Source: Thermocoleostomius sinensis A174 (GTDB lineage Bacteria; Cyanobacteriota; Cyanobacteriia; Elainellales; Elainellaceae). From it: 64,000 bases of DNA. Shown one piece after another: positions 17,960 to 27,180 of the stretch. The notes beneath the pieces were generated by a model. It saw nothing but the letters and a program-made list of their open reading frames with translations, made no database searches and was not told where the DNA came from. Each line of letters starts with the position of its first letter. Position 1 is the stretch's first letter. Location: the NCBI RefSeq assembly GCF_026802175.1, contig NZ_CP113797.1, positions 3,139,026 through 3,203,025 of the forward strand, given 5' to 3'. Position numbers and translations under genes: made by a program.

Positions 17960-19234
17960 ATGCCGCGACCGCGACAGTTTTACCCACCTCAACTCGATCC
18001 CACTTTAGTGTGGTGGTTGCAAAAAATTGCTCCTTGGTTAGCTCGGCTAGTTTATCAGTTAGATGTAATCATCAGTGCTGATCCATCGGTGCAACTGACT
18101 AGCCTCAAGCAAAAACCCTGCATTTTGTTGTGCAATCATCCCAGTTTTGATGATTCGATCGTCTTATTTTTGTTCTCCGCATATTTAGAAGAATCGTTTC
18201 ATTACATGACGGCCTATGAACAGTTTTTGGGGCGTCATGGTTGGCTATATCAACGCCTTGGGGCATACTCGGTGCAGCGGGGGTTGGCCGATCGCGATAG
18301 TGTAGCGCAAACGTTGACGCTATTGAGCAACCCTGATAACAAACTGGTGATTTTTCCAGAAGGTGGCTGCTCGTTTCAAAACGATACCGTGATGCCCTTT
18401 CGTCCGGGGGCAGTGCAAATTGGGTTACAGGCCATGGCCCGCTGCCGCAAACGAGGAGACCCCGTTCCCGATCTCCACCTAGCGCCAATCAGTCTCAAGT
18501 ATCGCTATACCGGACGGATGAAACCTGTGATTGAAAAAACGCTGAGCCAGCTAGAGCAGGCACTGGCGCTCCCTGCCCAAGGCGATTATTATCAAAGACT
18601 GAGACAGGTAGCAGCCCGGGTATTAGACCAATTTGAACAGGAATATGGTGTGGTCTCCGCTGAAGCGGCTGATTGGAACCAACGCATTACAGCCCTTAAA
18701 ACGCAGGTCTTACAGCGTTGTGAACAGAACTTGAACCTAACGTCGTCCCCAGGAGAACCCAATCGAGAGCGGGTCTATCGAATTCGCCACATGCTCGATC
18801 GGCACTACAGTTTATCTTTTCGAGAGCAGCAACAGCAGGTCGATCAGCATTCACCGACTGCAACACGTGCTGCAACACCACTAATACCACCAGATACGCT
18901 AACCCTCGATGCGATGTCAAAAGCCATGACTCGGGTGCTGAATTTTGATGCCATTTATGACGGGTATGTCGCCGAGAAGCCAACCCCTGAGCGATTTTTA
19001 GACACGCTGGTACGGTTTGAGCGGGAAGTGTTTAATATCGATAAACCCCGTCCTAAAGCTCATCGCCAAGCCTTTCTACGTGTGGGACAATTGGTGCGGC
19101 TGCATGACTACCTAGACGCCTACAGCACCGATCGAGCCGGAACCGTCGCTGAACTAGTGCAGCAGCTTCAGCAAACTACCCAACATAACTTAGATGTCCT
19201 CTCAGAAGCTACGGCAAGAGGTATTTCATGGTGA
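17960..19234 (+). CDS. PlsC-domain acyltransferase (1-acylglycerol-3-phosphate type)
   Basis: A 424-residue protein whose first 230 residues form a PlsC-type acyltransferase: CNHPSFDD has the catalytic H-x4-D, VIFPEGGCSFQ matches the acceptor-binding FPEG motif, and RPGAVQIGLQAM follows. It probably transfers an acyl chain to a lysophospholipid. The C-terminal half (about 240-424) is charged, helical and unrecognised, making it much longer than plain PlsC enzymes. Its 3' end overlaps the convergent DUF2141 gene by 26 bases. Confidence 0.82.
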   Translation: MPRPRQFYPPQLDPTLVWWLQKIAPWLARLVYQLDVIISADPSVQLTSLKQKPCILLCNHPSFDDSIVLFLFSAYLEESFHYMTAYEQFLGRHGWLYQRLGAYSVQRGLADRDSVAQTLTLLSNPDNKLVIFPEGGCSFQNDTVMPFRPGAVQIGLQAMARCRKRGDPVPDLHLAPISLKYRYTGRMKPVIEKTLSQLEQALALPAQGDYYQRLRQVAARVLDQFEQEYGVVSAEAADWNQRITALKTQVLQRCEQNLNLTSSPGEPNRERVYRIRHMLDRHYSLSFREQQQQVDQHSPTATRAATPLIPPDTLTLDAMSKAMTRVLNFDAIYDGYVAEKPTPERFLDTLVRFEREVFNIDKPRPKAHRQAFLRVGQLVRLHDYLDAYSTDRAGTVAELVQQLQQTTQHNLDVLSEATARGISW

Positions 19235-19640
19235 TGGAAACGAACGTATTAGAGGGGGTAAATTCAAAGAGGCTGCGCTGAAACGAGGGGGCACCTCTCC
19301 AGATTTTGGGATTGCCCGAAAAGCCAATTCCCTCTTTGGGAATTCCTAAGGCGTTACAGTTGAGGGTGGCATCCATGTTCTCGTCGTGGTGAGCCGAAAT
19401 GGCATAGGAACCAATTGGCAACTCTGAGAACTGAATCATCAACGGTAAAGTGGTAATGGCAAAACTGCCCGAGCGCACAGCTTTACCTGGATCTCCTGGA
19501 AATCCGTCTGCTCCTCTAAAGACGGCTATGTTGATCAGCCCAGTTTGGTTACGTAAGCCCACCACTTCTAGGGTCAATGTCCCTAGCCAATTTTTTTCTA
19601 ATGTTGAAAGTGGGGAATTAGGCGGGTGAGAATATTGCAC
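19209..19640 (-). CDS. DUF2141 domain protein
   Basis: A 143-residue protein matching the DUF2141 fold: GLINIAVFRGADGFP, then ELPIGSYAISAHHDENMDATL with a downstream NPKIWRGAPSF. Most relatives are exported beta-sandwich proteins of unknown function; here no clear signal peptide is seen. The GTG start has GGAGA at good spacing. The last 26 bases overlap the acyltransferase coding end in the convergent orientation, leaving no room for separate terminators. Confidence 0.8.
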   Translation of the reverse strand: MQYSHPPNSPLSTLEKNWLGTLTLEVVGLRNQTGLINIAVFRGADGFPGDPGKAVRSGSFAITTLPLMIQFSELPIGSYAISAHHDENMDATLNCNALGIPKEGIGFSGNPKIWRGAPSFQRSLFEFTPSNTFVSITMKYLLP

Positions 19641-19972
19641 AGGAAATCTCCATTCCTATCAAAACGAACAGGCAACGCGACATAGGATTTAGAGTTCATA
19701 CTATAGCGGTTTTTCGGATCTTTCATGAGATTCCTTGCGGTATCTAGATAAATTTATCGAGTTAGCTAGCTCTAATGCACACCGATCCGCCGCCAACCCA
19801 ACTCTCAAAAGTCCACCATCGGAATCATTGTCTTCTTCTGTTCAATGCAGATAATAAATAATAAGATATCGGCTCTCAGCACAGCGGATGTGCCGCCAAG
19901 CGAGATGATTGAACGCAAGAAGATGTTTTCTGGTGAGCCGAACTGGTTGCAACACAATTAGGGACAACCACC
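19641..19972. other. Intergenic region
   Basis: About 330 bases of divergent promoter region between the DUF2141 gene and the response regulator. No repeat, RNA or operator recognised. Confidence 0.35.
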
Positions 19973-21940
19973 ATGAAGATTTTGCTGGTGGAAGATGATG
20001 AGTCAATGGCAGCCATGCTAGTGTCTGCTCTGATGGCCGATCGCCATACCGTCAATATTGCTACCGATGGGCATATGGGGTTAATGCTGGCCCAAACCTA
20101 CGATTATGACTTGGTTGTGCTAGACGATCTGGTTCCGCACCTGGATGGCATTAGCGTTTGCCGACGTTTGCGATCGCAAGGGCTACAGATGCCCATTCTC
20201 TTGCTGACCGTTAAAGATTCCCAAACCGATAAGATTGTGGGGCTGAATGCTGGGGCTGATGATTATGTGGTCAAACCGTTTGATATGGAAGAACTGCGGG
20301 CGCGAGTGCGGGCCCTGCTGCGCCGTTGTAATACCTCGCTTGCAACCGTGCTCACCTGGGAACAGCTTTGCCTTGACCCCGATGCCAACACAGTCACCTA
20401 TGACAGTGTACCCATTGCGCTGACTCCTAAAGAATTCGGCATTCTAGAATTATTCTTGCGCCATCCCCAACGGGTATTCAGCCGCAGCGCGATTATCGAT
20501 CGCCTTTGGTCCTTAGAAGACTCTCCTGCCGAAAGTGCCGTTACGACTCACATTAAAGATCTACGGCAAAAGTTGAAAGCGGGTGGCATGGCGATCGACT
20601 TAATTGAAACTGTATATGGATTGGGATATCGCCTCAAACCTCCTCCCAATACATCTTCTGCCGCGCCAAGTGTGGACACTAACAAACCAGCTTTGGTGCA
20701 ACGAGTGATGGACAAGTTCAAGGACTCGTTTGTGTCCCAAGTTGCAGTATTGCAGCAGGCAGAAGCCGCCCTCCGCTCTGGCGAGTTGACAGACACGCTG
20801 CAAGCAACAGCCAGGCAGGAAGCTCATAAGCTAGCTGGATCGCTGGGTATTTTTGGTCATCCCGAAGGGTCTGAGTTGGCCCGCGAGGCAGAACAATTGC
20901 TGACCCAAGCAACTAGTTGCCATCACATCTCTGTGTCCGCTTTTTCACAAATAGTCGCAGCCCTGCAAAAAACCATTGTCCAGTTTACCCTTCCTTCAGA
21001 GATTTCGCCTCTTTCCACCGAGAATGCAGCATTTACGGCAAATTCATCCCAAGGTGTGGCGGCGTATGCAGCAACCGATGCCGATTTGAATGCCTCTGTA
21101 ACTTCCAATCCCTCCGTTCTAGACTCTGCTTCCTCACCTGCGCATACTCAGGTGGTGCTGGTGTTAAGTCAAGATTTGGTATTGACAGCCTCGCTGCAAG
21201 CAACGGCAGCGAACTGGCAGCTACAGTTACATCCGATGACGGAACTTGAAGCGGTGTGGACAGCGATCGCCCATACTCAAATAGATGGGGTTCTGCTAGA
21301 TTTAAGCATCACCGATTTGCTCAGCGAAAGCCTATTGTTTCTAGCAGAGTTTACGCATCTCTACCCTGATCTCCCCGTTGTGGTGCTCTCTGAACGGGAT
21401 AGTTTAGGCGATCGTGTTAATGTTTCTCGGTTGGGTAGCAAAGCATTTTTATCGAAACCCATCTCTGCTGAGGAGGTTCTCCAAGTCATTTCTCAAGCAT
21501 TGCCCCAGGTGCAGAATGGCGAATCTAAGGTGTTGATTGTGGATGATGATCCGGCCGTCTTAGTGGCGTTGAAATCACTGCTGCAACCGTGGGGACTGCA
21601 CGTCACTACTCTCAGAGATCCAAAGCAGTTTTGGGAGCAGTTAGTTGCAACTCAGCCTGATCTGGTTGTCGTAGATTTAGAAATGCCAACGTTCAGCGGC
21701 ATTGATCTCTGCCAAGTGGTGCGTCATGATCCGCGTTGGGGCGATCTCCCTATTTTGGTTGTGACGGCTCACACCAATGCCGAGTCCATTCGTCAGGTAT
21801 TCGCGGCTGGAGCCGATGATTTTATTGCCAAACCCGTTGTCGGCCCAGAATTGGTGACACGCATCATTAGCCGACTGGAACGGATTCGATCGCGCCGTCA
21901 TCCCCCTGGAAGCACTGTCCAGTCTGAGGAAACCCCATGA
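19973..21940 (+). CDS. Multi-domain response regulator (REC-wHTH-HPt-REC-REC)
   Basis: A 655-residue regulator. Domain order: receiver (1-120; D8, D9, phospho-acceptor D51, K after VV), OmpR-type winged helix (about 130-225, ending GLGYRLKPP), histidine phosphotransfer domain (about 240-345; H285 in EAHKLAGSLGIFG), a degenerate receiver (about 390-510; D443 kept, but the acidic pair replaced by S-Q-D), and an intact receiver (about 515-645; D568 in VVVDLEMP). It can in principle pass phosphate between domains and bind DNA. No kinase is adjacent. It overlaps the next receiver gene by four bases (ATGA). Confidence 0.9.
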   Translation: MKILLVEDDESMAAMLVSALMADRHTVNIATDGHMGLMLAQTYDYDLVVLDDLVPHLDGISVCRRLRSQGLQMPILLLTVKDSQTDKIVGLNAGADDYVVKPFDMEELRARVRALLRRCNTSLATVLTWEQLCLDPDANTVTYDSVPIALTPKEFGILELFLRHPQRVFSRSAIIDRLWSLEDSPAESAVTTHIKDLRQKLKAGGMAIDLIETVYGLGYRLKPPPNTSSAAPSVDTNKPALVQRVMDKFKDSFVSQVAVLQQAEAALRSGELTDTLQATARQEAHKLAGSLGIFGHPEGSELAREAEQLLTQATSCHHISVSAFSQIVAALQKTIVQFTLPSEISPLSTENAAFTANSSQGVAAYAATDADLNASVTSNPSVLDSASSPAHTQVVLVLSQDLVLTASLQATAANWQLQLHPMTELEAVWTAIAHTQIDGVLLDLSITDLLSESLLFLAEFTHLYPDLPVVVLSERDSLGDRVNVSRLGSKAFLSKPISAEEVLQVISQALPQVQNGESKVLIVDDDPAVLVALKSLLQPWGLHVTTLRDPKQFWEQLVATQPDLVVVDLEMPTFSGIDLCQVVRHDPRWGDLPILVVTAHTNAESIRQVFAAGADDFIAKPVVGPELVTRIISRLERIRSRRHPPGSTVQSEETP

Positions 21941-22320
21941 CGAGGCGAATTTTAGTGATTGATGATGAAGAGCGAATTCGGGTCGTTGTTCAAGTCTGTT
22001 TAGAAGAACTAGCAGGCTGGAACGTGGTTTTGGCAGAATCGGGAGAAGAAGGCATTGCCTACGCCAAAGCGGAAGAAATTGATGCGATTCTACTTGATGT
22101 TTCCATGCCAGACCTAGATGGAGTTGAAGTCTTTCGCCTCCTACAATCTGATGCAACGACGTGCAACATTCCAGTGATTTTGCTAACAGCCAAAACATCC
22201 CGCCACGATCGCGCCAGCTTTATTGCCGTTGGAGTGACAGGCGTTTTAGCCAAACCGTTTGATGCATTGACCTTGCCTCATCAAATTGCTGAGATCTTGG
22301 GGTGGGCACCTATCCCATAA
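21937..22320 (+). CDS. Single-domain response regulator
   Basis: A 127-residue receiver domain with D9-D10 in VIDDEER, a phospho-acceptor Asp in ILLDVSMPD, Thr in ILLTAKT and Lys in LAKPFD. It is translationally coupled to the multi-domain regulator through an ATGA overlap, so the two are made together and probably exchange phosphate through the H285 phosphotransfer domain; this is inference from the pairing. No output domain. Confidence 0.9.
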   Translation: MTRRILVIDDEERIRVVVQVCLEELAGWNVVLAESGEEGIAYAKAEEIDAILLDVSMPDLDGVEVFRLLQSDATTCNIPVILLTAKTSRHDRASFIAVGVTGVLAKPFDALTLPHQIAEILGWAPIP

Positions 22321-22465
22321 CTCCCCATTCATCAACCCATTCATCAACGTGGAGTGTATGGCGGGAAATAGGTATGCGAGTTTTGCTCGGTCAACAATCA
22401 AATACTATGTCTGCCGTTCAATTCGCAAGGTTGAATCTGCTGAGGAAATCTGGTGGCGCCTCATC

Positions 22466-24004
22466 CTATTTGCCGGCTAACCTCTCGTCAACTGGCAATT
22501 CAACAGACTGCCGAGTTCGATCGAGCAGGGCATAAAACGGCTGCCAATCGTCGTCTTGAGCGATCGGCTCCCAAACTGCTTCAATTTCGGGGCGAATGAT
22601 CACCGTCATAGGATTATGTTGCCGTAGGCGTTGAGCCACTGCGTCCATCTCGTCGATCGGCAGATGGTTAAGCACTTGATGGTAGAACTGCCGCCATTGC
22701 TGAAACAACACTGACACTGTTTCGGCTTGGGCTTGCGGTGCGTCTATTTCCGCTTGCGCAAAAATATGAGTTGCATCCTCTCGCCAGTTTGGGGCAAACT
22801 GTTGACGCAAGGCCAAGAAGAAATCGTGATATCCCACTTTGCTTTCCCACAACAGTTTCAGGGTGCGGCGCAATAATTCCTGTCCTACTTCGATCGATAT
22901 TCCTTCTAAACTCACCTCAAATCCCAGCTTGCGCACCATTCGCTCGCAGTAAGTTCTTTCATAATGAACATCAAACTGGGCGAGCACCGTTTCCATTTCG
23001 AATGCTTCGATCAATCCCTTCAGCGGCACTTGCAACATCTGCAAATTCCATAGACAGGCAGTGGGTTGATTGCCATAGCAGTAGCGCCCATAGTAGTCAA
23101 AATAAGCAGCCGTGAACTGTGGATCATACTGCTGAATGAACGCATAGGGGCCATAGTCAAAGCTTTCGGCGGCGATCGACATATTGTCGGTGTTCAGCAC
23201 GGCATGGCAAAACCCTACCGACATCCACTGTGCGGCTAGTTCTGCTACTCGTTGTACCAATTCAGCATAGAAGCGCAGATAAGCATCGGGTTGATCGATT
23301 AAATGGGGGTAGTAAAACTGAATCACATGATTCAACAACGTTTGGGTTAAATCTTGCCGTCCCAAATAGTGCAGCCGCTCAAACGTGCCAAAGCGAATGT
23401 GCGATCGGGCTACGCGCACCATCACCGACGATCGAGTGGGCGAAGGTTCATCTCCCCGCCATAGGGCTTCCCCCGTTTCAATTAAACTCAGACAACGAGA
23501 CGTTCTCACCCCTAAACGGTGTAGCATTTCTGCCGCCAATACCTCGCGCACTCCTCCCTTCAGCGTCAGCCGTCCGTCGGCTCCTCTAGAGTAGGGCGTG
23601 GTTCCTGAGCCTTTCGTGCCCAAATCATACAATTCTCCTTGTACGTCGCGTACCTGTCCATAGAGAAACCCGCGCCCATCGCCCAAGCGAGAGTTATATT
23701 CGCCAAACTGATAGCCGTGATAGCGCATTGCTAAAAACGGCTGTCGTCCCCGAAAGTAGCCAAAAGCGTCGATGAAATCAGCATCAGACACTGTATCCGG
23801 CCGAAGTCCAAACCGTAACAGCAGATCGTCATTGCGAAACCGCAGCGTATGACGCGGAAATTCTGCGGCAGTCACACTATCGTAATAATCATCTCCTAAG
23901 CGTTCAAAGGCAGGCTCATAGGCTAGCTCTGTGAGTGGATTGGAGACATGAAAGCGATCGATCGAGTCAGGTAGCACCATTGATTTGGAAGAAAAGGTAG
24001 ACAA
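22466..24004 (-). CDS. selO: Protein adenylyltransferase SelO (YdiU/UPF0061)
   Basis: A 512-residue pseudokinase that transfers AMP to protein hydroxyls and takes part in redox stress responses in studied bacteria. [22 protein letters not shown] and [25 protein letters not shown] are the family core, including the nucleotide-binding glycine-rich and lysine residues; [11 protein letters not shown] is the catalytic-loop-like segment. The start is uncertain: a TTG at 24004 follows AAGGAGG by only three bases, while the ATG at 23980 lies further from it. Length matches the family. Confidence 0.9.
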   Translation of the reverse strand: MSTFSSKSMVLPDSIDRFHVSNPLTELAYEPAFERLGDDYYDSVTAAEFPRHTLRFRNDDLLLRFGLRPDTVSDADFIDAFGYFRGRQPFLAMRYHGYQFGEYNSRLGDGRGFLYGQVRDVQGELYDLGTKGSGTTPYSRGADGRLTLKGGVREVLAAEMLHRLGVRTSRCLSLIETGEALWRGDEPSPTRSSVMVRVARSHIRFGTFERLHYLGRQDLTQTLLNHVIQFYYPHLIDQPDAYLRFYAELVQRVAELAAQWMSVGFCHAVLNTDNMSIAAESFDYGPYAFIQQYDPQFTAAYFDYYGRYCYGNQPTACLWNLQMLQVPLKGLIEAFEMETVLAQFDVHYERTYCERMVRKLGFEVSLEGISIEVGQELLRRTLKLLWESKVGYHDFFLALRQQFAPNWREDATHIFAQAEIDAPQAQAETVSVLFQQWRQFYHQVLNHLPIDEMDAVAQRLRQHNPMTVIIRPEIEAVWEPIAQDDDWQPFYALLDRTRQSVELPVDERLAGK

Positions 24005-24068
24005 GAACCTCCTTTCAGTCTATCGACTCCCTCTCGCCCAATCCCTAACTTTCCCAGAAAGTACAAAA

Positions 24069-24158
24069 GGGAGAGCCTTTTGGCAACTCTCCCAACCATC
24101 AGGGTGCATCTACTTAGCACATTATGCCATCTGAGGGGTGGGGGGTGTCACCCCCTAA
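24069..24158. repeat. Structured repeat element, copy 1
   Basis: Bases 24084-24158 are identical to 24304-24378. Each copy starts with a GGGAGAG/CTCTCCC hairpin whose loop differs between copies and ends with a GGGGGTGTCACCCCC hairpin. Between them is a conserved unpaired stretch. It lies between selO and the amidohydrolase gene. Confidence 0.85.
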
Positions 24159-24177
24159 AGGAATTTGTTTACAAAAA

Positions 24178-24280
24178 GTTTAAATAGATGCCTAGCCTCC
24201 ACTCTTAGCGAGCACCCGCTTGTGATCCCTAGGTAGAGCGAGCGGTTGAGCGTACTTTGGGGAGCGCTGATGATTTAAAC
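24178..24280. repeat. Spacer bounded by GTTTAAAT/ATTTAAAC inverted ends
   Basis: The sequence between the two repeat copies is itself flanked by perfect eight-base inverted repeats (24178-24185 and 24273-24280). No reading frame of note is inside. Confidence 0.4.
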
Positions 24281-24290
24281 AAAAATAAAG

Positions 24291-24378
24291 GAGAGTCGTT
24301 GAACAACTCTCCCAACCATCAGGGTGCATCTACTTAGCACATTATGCCATCTGAGGGGTGGGGGGTGTCACCCCCTAA
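24291..24378. repeat. Structured repeat element, copy 2
   Basis: Second copy of the 75-bp identical block, spaced 220 bp from the first. Its leading hairpin is GGAGAGT paired with ACTCTCC with a loop different from copy 1, keeping the stem. The trailing GGGGGTGTCACCCCC hairpin is unchanged and ends 23 bases before the amidohydrolase stop codon. Confidence 0.85.
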
Positions 24379-24400
24379 GCAAAAAAATTTTATGGTAAGG

Positions 24401-25522
24401 CTATAGAAAAGGTTGATAGAGGCGTTGTGCGTTACGCCAGAGAATATCGATGGCTGCCTCTTCAGCTTCTTGGGCGCTCAGATCGCCCGATTGAATGGCA
24501 TCTTCCAAAACTTGGCTCAGTCCGGCTCGTCCCCATTTGGCCCCTAGATAGTACAACTCTGGAATGAGGTGAGCATCCGAAGAATACACAATTTTACTGG
24601 TAGGGCTAAGTTCTAACAGCATCTCCAGACAACGCTTCATTCCTATAACACTGAGAAACGGAACGGCAAGTCCTGTATCAACATACACGTGAGGGTATAC
24701 AGAGGCCAAATAGCCTGCTTCCTGAGTGTAGGGATAGGAGGCATGAAGCAAGACGATCGGCACTTGACGATAGTGTGGATTTTCTAGTAGGGGTCGCAAA
24801 TGCAGAGGATTCGCCAGCCGCAAATCTAGATCTGGATCACCAAATCCTGAGTGAAACTGCACCGGCAGGTGGTATTGTGCCGCGATCGCCAGCGCTTCGT
24901 GGAGCAAAAAATCAATCAAGGCTTTGTCGCTGAGGCGAATTTGCTCTGGATACTGTTCTTTTAGGGCATAGAAGCGATCGGCGGCTAGATCAAGGGGAAT
25001 GGACTGAATATCCAACCCGCTGCGGTAGGCGGCGATGCTCTTCAAGCCTACAACACCTTTCGGTGGCGGATTTAGTTCACTGCGAAACCATTCCAAAAAG
25101 ATCTCAAACCGATCGACTTGGTTCATTAGTTGCTCGGCCAGCCATTCAATGCGCAACAATCGCTGAATCGACGTAAATTGCTGATGCCACTCCCAAGGCA
25201 GAATGGTGTCGGGCAAAAACCCGTCATCGAGATACACAGCTTGCAAATTGGCCGCCTCAAAGCAGCACCGAGTTAAGGCTTCTAGCCCTAGCTGCGATCG
25301 GCGGTCTAAAATGGCGGCTTCTGTGGGGTGACAATCCAGTAATTGGGCGATGTCGCGTAGGCTGCGGCGATAGAACAGCGTCGATCGAGCATGATGATGA
25401 ACCACTTCAGGATCATATCCCTCGGTGAAGGCACAGACATAGGGCGTAGCGGCTGCCACATCCGAGCGCACTAGATTGTGGGCATGTTGATCGATCGCTG
25501 CAATGCCAGATAAATCTATCAT
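24401..25522 (-). CDS. Amidohydrolase family protein (FluG N-terminal-like)
   Basis: A 373-residue metal-dependent hydrolase of the amidohydrolase-2 type. IDQHAHN supplies the HxH metal motif, VQFHSGFGDPD and VLLHASYPY the later histidines, and YSSDAHLIPELYYLGA the catalytic Asp with the pattern seen in the amidohydrolase half of fungal FluG/glutamine-synthetase-like proteins. The start at 25522 gives the canonical MIDLSGIAAIDQHAHN opening; a longer frame would overlap the upstream gene. It follows the AtzH/HpxZ-like gene by seven bases, so the two form an operon. The substrate is unknown. Confidence 0.82.
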   Translation of the reverse strand: MIDLSGIAAIDQHAHNLVRSDVAAATPYVCAFTEGYDPEVVHHHARSTLFYRRSLRDIAQLLDCHPTEAAILDRRSQLGLEALTRCCFEAANLQAVYLDDGFLPDTILPWEWHQQFTSIQRLLRIEWLAEQLMNQVDRFEIFLEWFRSELNPPPKGVVGLKSIAAYRSGLDIQSIPLDLAADRFYALKEQYPEQIRLSDKALIDFLLHEALAIAAQYHLPVQFHSGFGDPDLDLRLANPLHLRPLLENPHYRQVPIVLLHASYPYTQEAGYLASVYPHVYVDTGLAVPFLSVIGMKRCLEMLLELSPTSKIVYSSDAHLIPELYYLGAKWGRAGLSQVLEDAIQSGDLSAQEAEEAAIDILWRNAQRLYQPFL

Positions 25523-25529
25523 GCTACAT

Positions 25530-25925
25530 TCATCCCCCTCCGTGACAAGTGGGGGGAGCAGGCAACAGCGACACGTGGGCACTCACTACCCGCCAGCCAT
25601 CGGGGGTACGCATCCAAGTTTGGCTTTGTCTACCGTGTTGTCTGCCGCGTTGAAACTCAGTATTGGCCGTAGCAAAATCGCGCCCGTAGGTGGTGATGAT
25701 TGTATTTTTCAACGTGCGATCGAGTCCAATGGCCGATCGGGCGGTTCGAAAGGCAGCAATGGCTTCATAGCCATATAAATTCTCGGTAACGCCATAGCGA
25801 ATGGTGTGCGGACTGTGCCAAAACAGTCGATCGAGAACCGGAACTTGATTTTGCACCAAAGCCACTTCGTATTGCTCGAAGGCAGCGGTTACTTCCATCA
25901 CCACATCGGCAAGATTGATTTCCAT
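25530..25925 (-). CDS. AtzH/HpxZ-like small protein (DUF3225)
   Basis: A 131-residue NTF2-like protein similar to HpxZ of oxalurate breakdown and AtzH, the small subunit that stabilises 1-carboxybiuret hydrolase. [20 protein letters not shown] and [17 protein letters not shown] are the family hallmarks. The ATG at 25925 was chosen because MEINLADVV matches the usual beginning; the preceding codons are a repetitive ITM/EIN stretch. It is the first gene of a pair with the amidohydrolase, which suggests a partner or accessory role in cleaving a carboxylated or amide nitrogen compound. Confidence 0.8.
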   Translation of the reverse strand: MEINLADVVMEVTAAFEQYEVALVQNQVPVLDRLFWHSPHTIRYGVTENLYGYEAIAAFRTARSAIGLDRTLKNTIITTYGRDFATANTEFQRGRQHGRQSQTWMRTPDGWRVVSAHVSLLPAPPTCHGGG

Positions 25926-26032
25926 AGTATTGATTTCCATTGTGATATCTATTGTGATATCCACGCAACTTAGGATAATAGAGAAGCATTGAGCAATGGA
26001 CTAGCTAGGGTTGTTGTTGCTGAATTCCCGTC

Positions 26033-26239
26033 ATGAATAGCGAAGAATTAGCGAAGTATCTGGAAACCACTAACAATATCTTTAAACCGTGGTTACTGAT
26101 TCAACTGCGTCTCAAAAAGCTACAAGAGCAAAAGAACGAGCTTTCTGCCCCTGAGTATGAACAAGCTTTGTCTGACATTCACCAAGACTTGATGAATTTG
26201 GGAGAGTGGTGGGTTGGACGCGAAGATGAAGTCTTTTAA
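26033..26239 (+). CDS. Small conserved hypothetical protein
   Basis: A 68-residue soluble helical protein (LETTNNIFKPWLLIQLRLKKLQEQKNELS, broken here by description rather than domain boundary) with a Trp-rich end, LGEWWVGREDE. The composition and clean start argue for a real gene, and such short proteins are common in cyanobacteria. I cannot assign a function. It lies between the divergent AtzH-like gene and the convergent znuB. Confidence 0.6.
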   Translation: MNSEELAKYLETTNNIFKPWLLIQLRLKKLQEQKNELSAPEYEQALSDIHQDLMNLGEWWVGREDEVF

Positions 26240-26306
26240 GTCCAGCGCACAAGACAACACTTTACCGCAATAATTAGTTCACCGTCAGGGGTGTTTAGGC
26301 TTGGCA

Positions 26307-27137
26307 TCAGGAAGTTTGCCTTAACCGAGAAACCAGAATGGCGATCGCAAACAGTCCAAACTGAGCAACGACAATGCTGGGGCCAGACGCCAAATTCCAG
26401 GCCGCAGACATGACAATTCCTAAGATTGCGCTCAATGCTCCTATCCCAATTGCCAGCAACACATACCACGCAAACTGATGGCTGATTAACTTCGCAGTTG
26501 CAGCAGGAATGACCAAAAATGCATTGACCAACAAGACCCCAACAGCTTTGATGGCTACCGCTACCGCTAGCGAAAGCAACACAATGAACCAAGCCTGATG
26601 CTGTTGAACCGCTACCCCTTGTGCTTTGGCCATGCCTTCATGCAGTGTCAATAATACTTGGGCCCGATGGGTTAGCAGCAAAGACACGGCGCTTACGAGG
26701 CAAACCATCGTAGTCAACCACAGATCGATCGATTGGATAGCCAAGATATCACCGAATAGTAAATTCATCAAGTTGCCACGATAGCCTTCAACAAAACTTA
26801 GAGCAAGTATGGCACCTGCCAGAGACACTGAAAAGACAATATTGAGAACAGCGTCACTCCATAAATTGGTTTGAGAGATGAGATAAATTACACCAAGTCC
26901 AAACAATACTGTGAATGGTAACAGCGCCAGTGTTGGATTAAGGTTAAACAACACTGCAAGAACAATGCCCAGTAACGCTGCGTGACCAACAGTGTGACTG
27001 AAGAAAGAAAGCTGGCGTAAAATTGCAAAACTGCCTAAAAGTCCCCCCAATATTCCTGTCAAAATTCCTCCTAGTAGCGCTCGCTGCATGAAGGGAAAGG
27101 ACATTAATTCAGTGATGCGATCGAGGGTGTCTAGCAT
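26307..27137 (-). CDS. znuB: Zinc/manganese ABC transporter permease
   Basis: A 276-residue inner-membrane permease of the ABC-3 family with about eight or nine hydrophobic segments. QRALLGGILTGILGGLLGSFAILRQLSFFSHTVGHAALLGI is the typical N-terminal region (given in two parts: helix one, then the F-SHTVGHAALLG loop). It moves Zn2+ (or Mn2+) across the membrane. It is the last gene of the znuA-znuC-znuB run. Confidence 0.9.
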   Translation of the reverse strand: MLDTLDRITELMSFPFMQRALLGGILTGILGGLLGSFAILRQLSFFSHTVGHAALLGIVLAVLFNLNPTLALLPFTVLFGLGVIYLISQTNLWSDAVLNIVFSVSLAGAILALSFVEGYRGNLMNLLFGDILAIQSIDLWLTTMVCLVSAVSLLLTHRAQVLLTLHEGMAKAQGVAVQQHQAWFIVLLSLAVAVAIKAVGVLLVNAFLVIPAATAKLISHQFAWYVLLAIGIGALSAILGIVMSAAWNLASGPSIVVAQFGLFAIAILVSRLRQTS

Positions 27138-27180
27138 GGCAAAGCGGGTTATATATACAAATGAGTTGGGATCATCCTAT

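Noticed and set aside
20917-21249. 110-codon plus-strand frame
   Set aside because: Other-frame shadow inside the multi-domain response regulator.
24069-24378. CRISPR array
   Set aside because: Only two repeat copies of 75 bp with a 145-base spacer and no cas genes; does not fit an array.
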